NCBI GenBank assembly: GCA_937943605.1
Contig: CALEAW010000052.1
Coordinates: 1-64,000 of the forward strand
Direction: 5' to 3'
DNA length: 64,000 nt
Source: an uncultured Sutterella sp.
GTDB taxonomy: Bacteria > Pseudomonadota > Gammaproteobacteria > Burkholderiales > Burkholderiaceae_F
Positions 17,335-25,486 of the stretch are shown in pieces (position 1 is the first letter of the stretch; the number at the start of each line of letters is the position of its first letter). A program made the translations under genes and the position numbers. The notes below the pieces were generated by a model. The model worked only from the letters and a program-made list of their open reading frames with translations. It made no database searches and was not told the DNA's origin.

Positions 17335-20046
17335 CTACAAAGGTTTGGCACTTTCGGTGATGGGACCACTATTACCCTCAGCCTTGGTCGGTTGATCGGG
17401 TGAGGCCACGGACTGCTGTGCGCCTGGCACTGACGAGGTAATCCCGATTTCGCCCTTGATCATGGCTTCGACACGTTCTTTGGCGCGCGCCATCGCTTGT
17501 GTGGCTGTGATGCCACCTTTACCAGCCACTTCTTTGACGACGTCAGCGATGAATTCCGATAGGTCCATCTTTGTGAAGTCGAGCTTTTGCATTTCTTCGA
17601 TCGTGAAGCCTCGGCTATCAGGCCTTAAGGCCGTCCCGAAGTCACGCCCTAATTGGGGTCGACCTTGTTCGTTGATGATTCGAGCGAGACGCGAATTGAA
17701 GCAAACATGGTGTTCGGTGGTTTTGACGCACCCTAAACCCGCAACCTCTTTGTCACAGGTCGTGCCTACGAAATGGCAGAGTCGTTGCCCCTTGGCCATC
17801 GCGGTCTTTTGGTCACCCGCATCACAACTTTGGTAGCGGTCATAAAACTGCGCAGCGGTCGCGACTAAGAAGCCTCCTGGCGAAAATGAGAACGCCCATT
17901 GCCCACCCGAGTAGGTCGCAGTCGCACCCCAAAACGAAAAGGAGGGCGAGTAAGAAGCCGTGCCAGTTGACCCATAGAGATGCGTCAGTAACCCAGACGT
18001 CTCTTCACTCCACGAGAGGAGGTCATAGACGTAAGGGGATCCCGCCCACTTGATGAGTTCGACGCCCACACCGACCCCAAAGACCAAGAGCTGCCCAAAG
18101 CCCGCATTGGAGGTCGTTGGAATGGCATCTGCGCGGCAACAGGTCTCTGCCCCTTTACGGTCTTTGCAACTGGCGTTCTGACCTGAAAAGAACCGGTTAT
18201 TCTGTACGTCCGCATAAGCGCCCAACTGTCGGCCAATTTCCATCTGTATGATTGCGTCAATAAAATCCTTATCGGGGTCACTGTCAGCCGGTCGACAAAC
18301 ACCTTCAATACAGATTTGCCCGTCGCAAACTTCACCAATGACGCCAGAAGCCCCAGGCTTTGTGCACTGATAAACGCGCGTGGGTCGTAAACACGTGGGC
18401 GCACTATCAGGACACGTTTCGCTAACGAGCTTGCAATCTTTGTTGCTGGCTAAGTCCGCACATTCGTCTTTGCCGGGCGCCTGACACACATAGGTTTCAG
18501 ACCACGACCAACAGTCACGATATTCGGGCTTACCGTTCACAAAGCGAATGCCTGCACCTTGGGTACAGGTGCGACCAGTCTGCACGCAACCATTGGGGAC
18601 GGCTGATTCGCGCCATAGGTCTTTTGCCGTTACCGACTTAAATGCCAACGCAGATGTCGCATGCAAGCCTTCGACACCACCCACTCGAAAAGCTTGATCG
18701 TCAAAAATCGTTGTTCGATTGCCTTCATGCCCCTCACGTCGTCCCACCGATTGGCTTTTCGCCACCGCTTGACGAATGAGGTCAGCCTGACGCTTTAGGG
18801 TCGATTGAAGCGACAAAGCGGTTGATGGCGAGCCATTGACGGGTACACATGTGGTCGCATCTTGGTAGTTCGAGACCGTCTCAGTACCAATCAAGGTGGC
18901 GGGTTTAGCCACTTCGGCCGATACAGAACTCTCACACACATAGGTCTGATGGCTCTTGAGGCACGTCCCGTTTGGACCCGGCACATCGCAAATGCGATCA
19001 GAAGTCGCTTTGCAGCGGCCTGCACCCGCAAGTTCAGTCAACGCTCCACACGTGTCACCCCCTGGCGCTCGACACTGATACGTGGATTGATAGGTCAAAC
19101 AGGGCAACTTGCCCGTCGGATCTTTTTCGATACAAGTCGACGTCTGAAGCTTGCAATCAAACCCTTCTTTTTGGGCGTCCGCGGTCATGTCGCTACAGGC
19201 CTTGTCGTCCACAATCGGGTCGCCGGGGACTTGGGTTTCGTCGTCGACTGAAATGTCTGGCCCAGTGATCGGTGTCTTTTTGCATAGATACGTTGCAGAC
19301 CAACGGATACAGACCCCGTTTTCAGTGACTTCGCATTTGACGGGTTGCGTTTGTGTGCACCCCGCATCAATCAAGGTTTGGCACGACGTGGCGTTGTCGA
19401 CCGACGGACACGAGACCGTCTTTTCAGTGACCCAACACGTAGGACTCGCCGTCACCGTATGATCAGGCCAATTGGTGATCGGCACTTCACGCGGCGTACT
19501 ATCAACGCAACGTTCAGCCGTAATTCGGCAGCCTGGTCCCAACGCGCCTTCAGTCTTGTCGCTATAACTAATTGACACCTTGGGCTCATGCACCGTGACA
19601 CCAGCGCCCGTTGGGTAGATGTCACAAAGCAACTGCGTTTCGGTCTCTAGGCAATGCGTGCCATCCATTTGCTTACATGCGTTGGTTAGCAGCGTGCAGC
19701 CACGAATATCTGTGGCTTCTTTCATGCCGCTCGCCTTTAAACCGACCGACACATTCGCTGCGCCAGTTGGGGTACAACGATTTGCCTCTGGATGCGGAAT
19801 CCAACAATTAAATTTGTTTTCGTAACGCACGCAGCGACCGTCTTGATATTCAACACACTTGCGGCCTTTACGCTTACATTCGTACTTAGGATTCCCTTTG
19901 GGGGCGCTTTCTATGGGTTTTGCATCAGCCACCAGTTCAATCGTCGGATTGGCTACCGTGTTGCAAGGCCACATCGCGAGCCCAATGGAGAACCCCAAAC
20001 TTAGACGCAAAGCGACCGTCAGGCACCTATACACATACATCGTCAT
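17335..20046 (-). CDS. traN: TraN, cysteine-rich mating-pair stabilisation adhesin
   Basis: This 903-aa protein has a signal peptide and about 50 cysteines arranged in repeating modules of the type C...C...YxC or FxC. The C-terminal half contains SCKDRKGAETCCR and a GxCVKTTEHHVCFNSRLARI stretch typical of TraN-family proteins. TraN sits in the outer membrane and contacts the recipient surface during mating. The start is fixed by AGGAG 6 bases before the ATG, 9 bases after the preceding gene. It is followed by traF. The number of cysteine modules exceeds that of F TraN (about 600 aa), and a second, smaller Cys-rich protein precedes it. Confidence 0.87.
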   Translation of the reverse strand: MTMYVYRCLTVALRLSLGFSIGLAMWPCNTVANPTIELVADAKPIESAPKGNPKYECKRKGRKCVEYQDGRCVRYENKFNCWIPHPEANRCTPTGAANVSVGLKASGMKEATDIRGCTLLTNACKQMDGTHCLETETQLLCDIYPTGAGVTVHEPKVSISYSDKTEGALGPGCRITAERCVDSTPREVPITNWPDHTVTASPTCWVTEKTVSCPSVDNATSCQTLIDAGCTQTQPVKCEVTENGVCIRWSATYLCKKTPITGPDISVDDETQVPGDPIVDDKACSDMTADAQKEGFDCKLQTSTCIEKDPTGKLPCLTYQSTYQCRAPGGDTCGALTELAGAGRCKATSDRICDVPGPNGTCLKSHQTYVCESSVSAEVAKPATLIGTETVSNYQDATTCVPVNGSPSTALSLQSTLKRQADLIRQAVAKSQSVGRREGHEGNRTTIFDDQAFRVGGVEGLHATSALAFKSVTAKDLWRESAVPNGCVQTGRTCTQGAGIRFVNGKPEYRDCWSWSETYVCQAPGKDECADLASNKDCKLVSETCPDSAPTCLRPTRVYQCTKPGASGVIGEVCDGQICIEGVCRPADSDPDKDFIDAIIQMEIGRQLGAYADVQNNRFFSGQNASCKDRKGAETCCRADAIPTTSNAGFGQLLVFGVGVGVELIKWAGSPYVYDLLSWSEETSGLLTHLYGSTGTASYSPSFSFWGATATYSGGQWAFSFSPGGFLVATAAQFYDRYQSCDAGDQKTAMAKGQRLCHFVGTTCDKEVAGLGCVKTTEHHVCFNSRLARIINEQGRPQLGRDFGTALRPDSRGFTIEEMQKLDFTKMDLSEFIADVVKEVAGKGGITATQAMARAKERVEAMIKGEIGITSSVPGAQQSVASPDQPTKAEGNSGPITESAKPL

Positions 20047-20055
20047 GGTTCGCTC

Positions 20056-21306
20056 CTACGGTCTAAAGTCACCGCAATGGTCTTCCCAATGGCCTTGGTC
20101 TTCGACGTTTTCATTCACGTAATTAACCTTGCCGCTGAGCGTCCCTTGTAAGTGCGTCAAAAGATGGATACGAGCGTCCACAGTCGCCACGCAACCGTCC
20201 CCAGAACACTCCTCACGCAAAAAGCGAATCGAGGCGTGGCATTGTGGGTTGACCTTGTTCGTGATCGACCCCGAGACCGACCCCATGGGCAATTGGATAG
20301 CCGGATAGCCATTTAATTCAAAGGTCAATTGATGCGTGTCACCACACTTATAGGTCACGGTCATTTGGTCACCGTACTCGCAAAGGTCGTACTCAAGCCC
20401 AAGCCCACCCTTAATCACGACCGATTGGGTGGTGCCAGGCTTACAACTTGATTGGGAGGTCTGCACGAAAATCTCATTACAAACCACGGTCTGCATGCTC
20501 CCTTGAGGAGCAAGACAGGTGGCCGGAAAAGTGGCTTTGGCCGTCGCTTCTTTGATCGTTTTAATTACACCGTCGCCAGTCATGGTTTCCGTCCCAAAGA
20601 AACAGCGCTCTGTATAGTCGGTTGTAGAAGTTGACCCCGTCACGGGGCTCAAACACGTGCGCGATTCATTGCGTTCACTACCCGTTCCACAAGAAAAGTG
20701 GTTGGCAGTCACGCGATTGATTTCTTCAACGCCAACTTGACAGGCAATGTCTTCAAACCAACCGTTGGCGCGACACGTCTCGGTCGTGACGATGGGTTTT
20801 GAGCCAACGATGACGGGCTTACAGCCAGTTGTTCCGTTATCAGGCCATTCAACGGGTTGATTCACGATTTCATCGCGTCCCGCTAAAATGTCGTCCCCAA
20901 TCGGGGGACGCTTATCAAAGGGTTCACCCATGATTTGAATGGCACGACACGTGGGGTCGGTCTTCTCTTTACAGGCAATGACATTTGATTGAGCAGGCCT
21001 AAAGACCTCACCAAAGCCCCCGTTATAAGCGCCTTTTTCATGATCAAGCCCTTCGGTTGATGCATTACCGATGCTTCCCAAGACGGGACCCGGATCACGC
21101 ACGGCGTTATTGACGATCCCGTTAATATCAGGTAACGGCGTTTTCATCGCGTCTTTGACCGCTTCTTGAGGTGTGACGGCGTAACTAAGGCTAGCCATTT
21201 GACTGAATATCACCGCCACTAAAGCGCTGATTACTACCCCTAACGGGCGTCTAATGCTGTCTAAAGCCAAGACGTGCGAATGATTAAAAAGATTGGGCAC
21301 CATCAT
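20056..21306 (-). CDS. Second TraN-like cysteine-rich exported protein
   Basis: This 416-aa protein has a signal peptide (...SQMASLSYA) and 17 cysteines. Its C-terminal part (DLCEYGDQMTVTYKCGD, then ECSGDGC) resembles segments of TraN proteins. The start at 21306 overlaps the trbC stop as ATGA and has AGGG 5 bases upstream. It ends 9 bases before traN. Since both proteins carry their own signal peptide, the family's single TraN appears to be encoded here as two exported polypeptides, or this is an accessory partner. Which is right cannot be told from the sequence. Confidence 0.75.
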   Translation of the reverse strand: MMVPNLFNHSHVLALDSIRRPLGVVISALVAVIFSQMASLSYAVTPQEAVKDAMKTPLPDINGIVNNAVRDPGPVLGSIGNASTEGLDHEKGAYNGGFGEVFRPAQSNVIACKEKTDPTCRAIQIMGEPFDKRPPIGDDILAGRDEIVNQPVEWPDNGTTGCKPVIVGSKPIVTTETCRANGWFEDIACQVGVEEINRVTANHFSCGTGSERNESRTCLSPVTGSTSTTDYTERCFFGTETMTGDGVIKTIKEATAKATFPATCLAPQGSMQTVVCNEIFVQTSQSSCKPGTTQSVVIKGGLGLEYDLCEYGDQMTVTYKCGDTHQLTFELNGYPAIQLPMGSVSGSITNKVNPQCHASIRFLREECSGDGCVATVDARIHLLTHLQGTLSGKVNYVNENVEDQGHWEDHCGDFRP

Positions 21307-22106
21307 TCGATCCCTGCAGCTTTGGCACACATCATCAAGTCCGCAAAGCGCGGGTCGTTTTCTAACGCTTCAATCAGCGGCGCTAATTTCGTCGTGATCT
21401 CACGATTCGTATCACGTTGATTGACTAAGACGCTCATTGCTTCGACTAACGAAGCTGACCCTTGCACGACCAAATCGCTTTCGCCAAAGCCCGTGAGTTT
21501 CACGATGGGTAAACGGGGGGCACGGTCAACACTCAAATCGCCCGTATGATTGGCGGTCAACTCTGCCCACATCAGTCGAAAGGCTGTGGGGTCAATGGCG
21601 ACGGGGATTTTTTCATTCAAAAAGGGCGACAAGAAGGTATTAAAAACCTGAGGGTTAATCACCTCTAAGCCGTCCTTATTTTTAGTAACGGGCATGCCAG
21701 CTAAAAGCACCGCGGGTTCAATCACGGCCTTAAAGCGCTTCAATTCAACGATAAGTCGCTCTGTGGTTTGGGGATCCATATGGGTGGACGTATAAACCAT
21801 CACTTGGAGTTTTTTAGGCCCTTCGGTTTGGGTGTCAAACGCTTCACGTCGTTGTCGACGTGTAGTGCTGTGACGTTGGCTAGCGTTTTCAGAGGATGAC
21901 CCATTAACACTCAAGGGCGACACCACTTGCGCGATCGGTGCGCTCACGCGCGGCAATTCATGCGTAGGGGTAGAGGGGTTAGAGGTCGAGGTTGTGGCGA
22001 GCGCATCCTGCATGGCAGCAAAACCCAAGGCCACCAAGAAAAAAGATCGCAACCCCAAACGATGCAAATGAATAGCTTCAAAAGGAGACTTCAAAACCGT
22101 AAACAT
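21303..22106 (-). CDS. trbC: TrbC, F-type pilus assembly protein
   Basis: This 267-aa periplasmic protein has a signal peptide (FFLVALGFAAMQDALA) and a thioredoxin-like TrbC domain (QVMVYTSTHMDPQTTERLIVE, FLNEKIPVAIDPTAF, LPIVKLTG). TrbC acts in pilus assembly together with TraW. I start at the ATG at 22106; an ATG at 22142 and a TTG at 22151 are in frame further upstream. The gene lies between traW and the TraN-like gene, as in F, and overlaps the latter by 4 bases. Confidence 0.82.
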   Translation of the reverse strand: MFTVLKSPFEAIHLHRLGLRSFFLVALGFAAMQDALATTSTSNPSTPTHELPRVSAPIAQVVSPLSVNGSSSENASQRHSTTRRQRREAFDTQTEGPKKLQVMVYTSTHMDPQTTERLIVELKRFKAVIEPAVLLAGMPVTKNKDGLEVINPQVFNTFLSPFLNEKIPVAIDPTAFRLMWAELTANHTGDLSVDRAPRLPIVKLTGFGESDLVVQGSASLVEAMSVLVNQRDTNREITTKLAPLIEALENDPRFADLMMCAKAAGIE

Positions 22107-22161
22107 GACTGATGAATGACAAAAACAAAAAGTTCTGGACATGGGACGCAAATCAGTCCCG

Positions 22162-22968
22162 TTATTTCGACAAACCTAGTTCAGCGGGCATCGCGTCTAA
22201 AGGCGCCCCTTCAACGTCTAAGGCTGGCACCCAGGTCACAATGTCTGAGGGCGTGAGTTTCACGACAGCCGGCCAATGGGTTACGCCCAAACGTCGCGTT
22301 AAGACAGACCCTTGATCCGCCCAGACGCGGGTATCCAATAGCGTCATGGCACGCTTCACGCTTCCGCCCGTGACAACGGGTCTCATGGCACCAGGTATCG
22401 CTGCAACCGATTCACTTCTTAGCAGCGCTTTAACGAACCGCCTTTGTGCGTCATTACGTTCGTCAAAAAGCACATACCACCGCGCGAGGTTCTCAAATGC
22501 CCCTTTCGGGAACGCTTTATTAAATCCATCTTGCGTAATGCCGGTTGGTTTCACGGTCATGTAGCTCGTGGTTGCCATCGGGCGCGCTAACGGAAAAGCG
22601 GGTTCTTCGGCCCACTGTATTAACCTTTGTTGCTGTGCTTTTAATTGCGCTTCCCAAAGGCCCGAATCAATCGCATGCTTTGCGTTACGGCGCATGACGT
22701 CGTCTAATGGCTCATCGGGTTCAATCCAATGTGGGTGGTTGGGTGTCAAGAGGACGATCGACGCCTCGTGCTCTTTGGTGGTGTTTTGGTCAACATCCAA
22801 AGGGCATTGCGCATGGGCAACCGTAGACGAAAGTGTCGTAAAGAGCATCATGCCGACTAACCCAATGCCGCCTAGCGCGATGAACACACAAGCGGTTTTG
22901 AAGTGACCTTTGCGTGGGTATGCCAACGGTTGTTGATTCATGAATGTTTGTTTCATGTTGTCTTCCAT
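22162..22968 (-). CDS. traW: TraW, F-type pilus assembly protein
   Basis: This 268-aa protein has an N-terminal membrane or signal segment (ACVFIALGGIGLVGMMLFTT). Its C-terminal pattern MTLLDTRVWADQGSVLTRR followed by LGVTHWPA aligns with F TraW (SLDSRVYFDQNGVLCQRFGI, then DQVPA). TraW works with TrbC and TraU in the periplasm during pilus assembly. AAGGA 7 bases before the ATG supports the start. It follows traU by 9 bases; the order traU-traW is swapped relative to F (traW-traU). Confidence 0.85.
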   Translation of the reverse strand: MEDNMKQTFMNQQPLAYPRKGHFKTACVFIALGGIGLVGMMLFTTLSSTVAHAQCPLDVDQNTTKEHEASIVLLTPNHPHWIEPDEPLDDVMRRNAKHAIDSGLWEAQLKAQQQRLIQWAEEPAFPLARPMATTSYMTVKPTGITQDGFNKAFPKGAFENLARWYVLFDERNDAQRRFVKALLRSESVAAIPGAMRPVVTGGSVKRAMTLLDTRVWADQGSVLTRRLGVTHWPAVVKLTPSDIVTWVPALDVEGAPLDAMPAELGLSK

Positions 22969-22977
22969 CAGATGTCC

Positions 22978-24087
22978 TTATTTACCTTGCCAAGGGGCTT
23001 TCGTTGAACAGCAATCACGGCGACGCCAAAGCAATACGCCACCGTCTTCGCCGCCCGGTGAATAGGCGCGACCTGACCCCGTTAAGGCGGTCGTGCGGCC
23101 TAAGGGATGGCAACACGTGCTGTCTTTAGACTGGTCGCCACGGGTCGGATAAACGATTTGCGTTCGCCAAACGTCTTTACGCATCAAGGGTTCATAAAAG
23201 CCGCCGCAAAGGCCTTCTTTGCCGTGGGCACCTAGAAGCAAGCCTTCACGCGCCATCTTCATTGCAAAGCGGTGCGCCATCAGTTCCCAAACGGCCACGT
23301 GGTTCGTCAAAGAGGCCGTCCAGCCCGTCAATGGATAGACGTTCCCTTGACACCCAGAACACCAATACAACTCGTTATTGGGTAACCCCGTTGAGGCCGA
23401 TAAGCAGTCAGCGGCACACGCACCTTGGGCTATTGGGTTTGCAAAAAGGGCAGTGTCGGGCGCAAGCAAAAAGCTCGCGAGGTTGTCATCCCACAAGGGG
23501 TCAAGTTCTGAGAGGTAGGCCAAATCCCACGCGGCTTGATCAAGGCACGACGAATCCAAAAGGACTTCAAGTAAGAACATCCAAGGGGTCTGGTACCAAT
23601 GCACTTGACGAAAGTCCGTGTGGCGTCTCATCGAGCCGTCGCCCGTTTTGCTCGACACTTTGATGTGGTCTGAGATTCGAAGCCCCATGTCCCCTAAGGT
23701 GGCGCCACCCATCGTGGGTAAGCACCCGGCATGGCGAACGACTTCTGCAGTACGCAAGGGTTCCCAAAAGCTCATCGTGACACCTGCGCGCATCGTGACG
23801 CCTTTACCACAAAAACAAACGGGATTGATCCCTGTATCAGGGTTGGGTAAAGCCCCTTTGCCACCTAACGGGATCTTTCCGCCAATTTCGATCGGGAAAA
23901 CACACGACCAACAGACGTCCGTGACCGGATTCATCACCTTACCGCGGCAAGTCCCTGATTCGGAGGCGTCAACGGTCGACGTCTCCGTCACAATCAATCC
24001 AATCAACACCATGCCAACGAGCGTGCGAGCGAAGGGCTTGGGGTTTTTGCTCGGCAAACTCAAAATGCGTTTCGTCAAACCACTCAT
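22978..24087 (-). CDS. traU: TraU, DNA transfer/pilus assembly protein
   Basis: This 369-aa exported protein contains the hallmark CRGKVMNPVTDVCWSCVFPI and CFCGKG motifs of TraU and many further cysteines. TraU is a periplasmic protein needed mainly for DNA transfer in F-like systems. A signal-like segment (LVGMVLIGLIVTETSTVDA) is present. The start has GGAGG 7 bases upstream and overlaps the preceding stop as ATGA, so translation is coupled to the unknown 466-aa gene. Confidence 0.9.
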   Translation of the reverse strand: MSGLTKRILSLPSKNPKPFARTLVGMVLIGLIVTETSTVDASESGTCRGKVMNPVTDVCWSCVFPIEIGGKIPLGGKGALPNPDTGINPVCFCGKGVTMRAGVTMSFWEPLRTAEVVRHAGCLPTMGGATLGDMGLRISDHIKVSSKTGDGSMRRHTDFRQVHWYQTPWMFLLEVLLDSSCLDQAAWDLAYLSELDPLWDDNLASFLLAPDTALFANPIAQGACAADCLSASTGLPNNELYWCSGCQGNVYPLTGWTASLTNHVAVWELMAHRFAMKMAREGLLLGAHGKEGLCGGFYEPLMRKDVWRTQIVYPTRGDQSKDSTCCHPLGRTTALTGSGRAYSPGGEDGGVLLWRRRDCCSTKAPWQGK

Positions 24088-25484
24088 GCCGCGGCCTCCG
24101 TTGATGGGTTGGCTGGCGTTGTGGTGTCATCGACATTGATAGGTTGAGGCTCGAGCGCTTTCTTTTGATTAAACGCGTCTTCGTTAAAAGCGGGACCCGT
24201 GCGTTCAGTGCGACGTAGGCCAGCTAATTCACGCGCGCGTCGTTCTCGTCTCACGGTCTGTCGTGTTGCTTCGCGAGCGGCATGGGCTTCGCGCCCACTT
24301 TGCGCCAAACGTTCTAAAAGCATTGTCACGTCTTGGCGTAAACGAATGAAGTTCTGACGCTGTTTAGCGGCTTTTTCAATGCCGCTAGCTAACATATGGG
24401 CGCAGTGCGTTTGATCGTTTTCAATCGCTAATGTGACACCTAATAAGGCCTGAAAGCGTTCATGCCACGTGACCGCATCAGCGCCTCGAATTGCGGGCGC
24501 ATTTTGTCGTTTAGCTTCTTCTTCATAGGCCGTAATTAACCCAATTTCGGCCAAGGTTTTCATCCAAGCCGGGAGCTTTGAATCTTCTTTAAAGCCATGA
24601 GGGTCAACGCGACCGCATGCCGCAGTCATCGTAAAGCCGCCTAATCTCGGTTCAATGACCGCAGGCACCATTTCAATCGCGAGCAAAGCTCGTAACCACC
24701 CGTGCGTATCGCAGACAAGCGGAATGCGCCACGCTTCAAAGGGATTGCTTTCGAGCTGACCACCCGTATAAAGCACGGCTATTTGCGGGTCATAGATCCA
24801 AGCGTCGGTGACAAGCTTCACGGTATAGGCATTCAATTTATCGATCACGACCAAGGGTCGGCGATGGCGCCAAACTTCACGCGCGCCGTTACCTAGCAAC
24901 ACGCAATGACCGATCGCGTCATGGACGCGCCCTGAGCGTTCAGCGGTCTGGGCATGTGCCCAACGTACGAGCCCAGCGGCTCGGGCTACGTCACGCAAGA
25001 CCAAATGACCATCTTGGCAAGCGTCCCAAGGAAGAGCATGGAATCGCCCCAAGAGCTTAGCGACAATTTCTGGGCACTTTTGACGTTCACGGCGTTCTCT
25101 TGTCGACATTGCTTTCGGTTGCTTGGCGACGGCACGGCTGAGCTTTTTAACCGAATGTTCAGAGACTTTTTCAACGCGTTCAAAAACGGCCTTGGCATCT
25201 AATAAGGTCATGCGTTCAATTGTTGAGACGATCTGTTCGTTCGAGAGGTTAGGTGTACGTTTAAGACCTATCGACGCTAAGGCCAAAAGGCCAGCTAACA
25301 CGTTTTCAACAGTGGCGTGTCCCGTGAGTTTGAGGTGCTGTAAGCCAAAGTCCGTGAGCGTGCCAGCAGCCGAGACGTCTGGGTAGCTGCGAGCTCGGCG
25401 CTTCACGGCTGCGTCATAGTGCTGTTGACGGGCTTCGACCAAATGATTGCCCTTGGGTTGCAAAGAATGTGGAATATCAGTCAT
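24084..25484 (-). CDS. Unknown 466-aa soluble protein inside the T4SS operon
   Basis: I do not recognise this protein. It has no signal peptide or transmembrane segment, so it should be cytoplasmic. The middle (WRHRRPLVVIDKLNAYTVKL, then DAWIYDPQIAVLYTGGQLE) looks like an alpha/beta fold. The C-terminal 100 residues are strongly basic and helical (AHAAREATRQTVRRERRARE), followed by an acidic Pro/Thr tail. It lies between the trbI-like gene and traU, 2 bases after the former and overlapping the latter by 4. That position is empty in F (traC-trbI-traW-traU). Tight coupling implies it is made with the secretion machine; a nucleic-acid-binding or adaptor role is a guess. Confidence 0.7.
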   Translation of the reverse strand: MTDIPHSLQPKGNHLVEARQQHYDAAVKRRARSYPDVSAAGTLTDFGLQHLKLTGHATVENVLAGLLALASIGLKRTPNLSNEQIVSTIERMTLLDAKAVFERVEKVSEHSVKKLSRAVAKQPKAMSTRERRERQKCPEIVAKLLGRFHALPWDACQDGHLVLRDVARAAGLVRWAHAQTAERSGRVHDAIGHCVLLGNGAREVWRHRRPLVVIDKLNAYTVKLVTDAWIYDPQIAVLYTGGQLESNPFEAWRIPLVCDTHGWLRALLAIEMVPAVIEPRLGGFTMTAACGRVDPHGFKEDSKLPAWMKTLAEIGLITAYEEEAKRQNAPAIRGADAVTWHERFQALLGVTLAIENDQTHCAHMLASGIEKAAKQRQNFIRLRQDVTMLLERLAQSGREAHAAREATRQTVRRERRARELAGLRRTERTGPAFNEDAFNQKKALEPQPINVDDTTTPANPSTEAAA

Positions 25485-25486
25485 GG

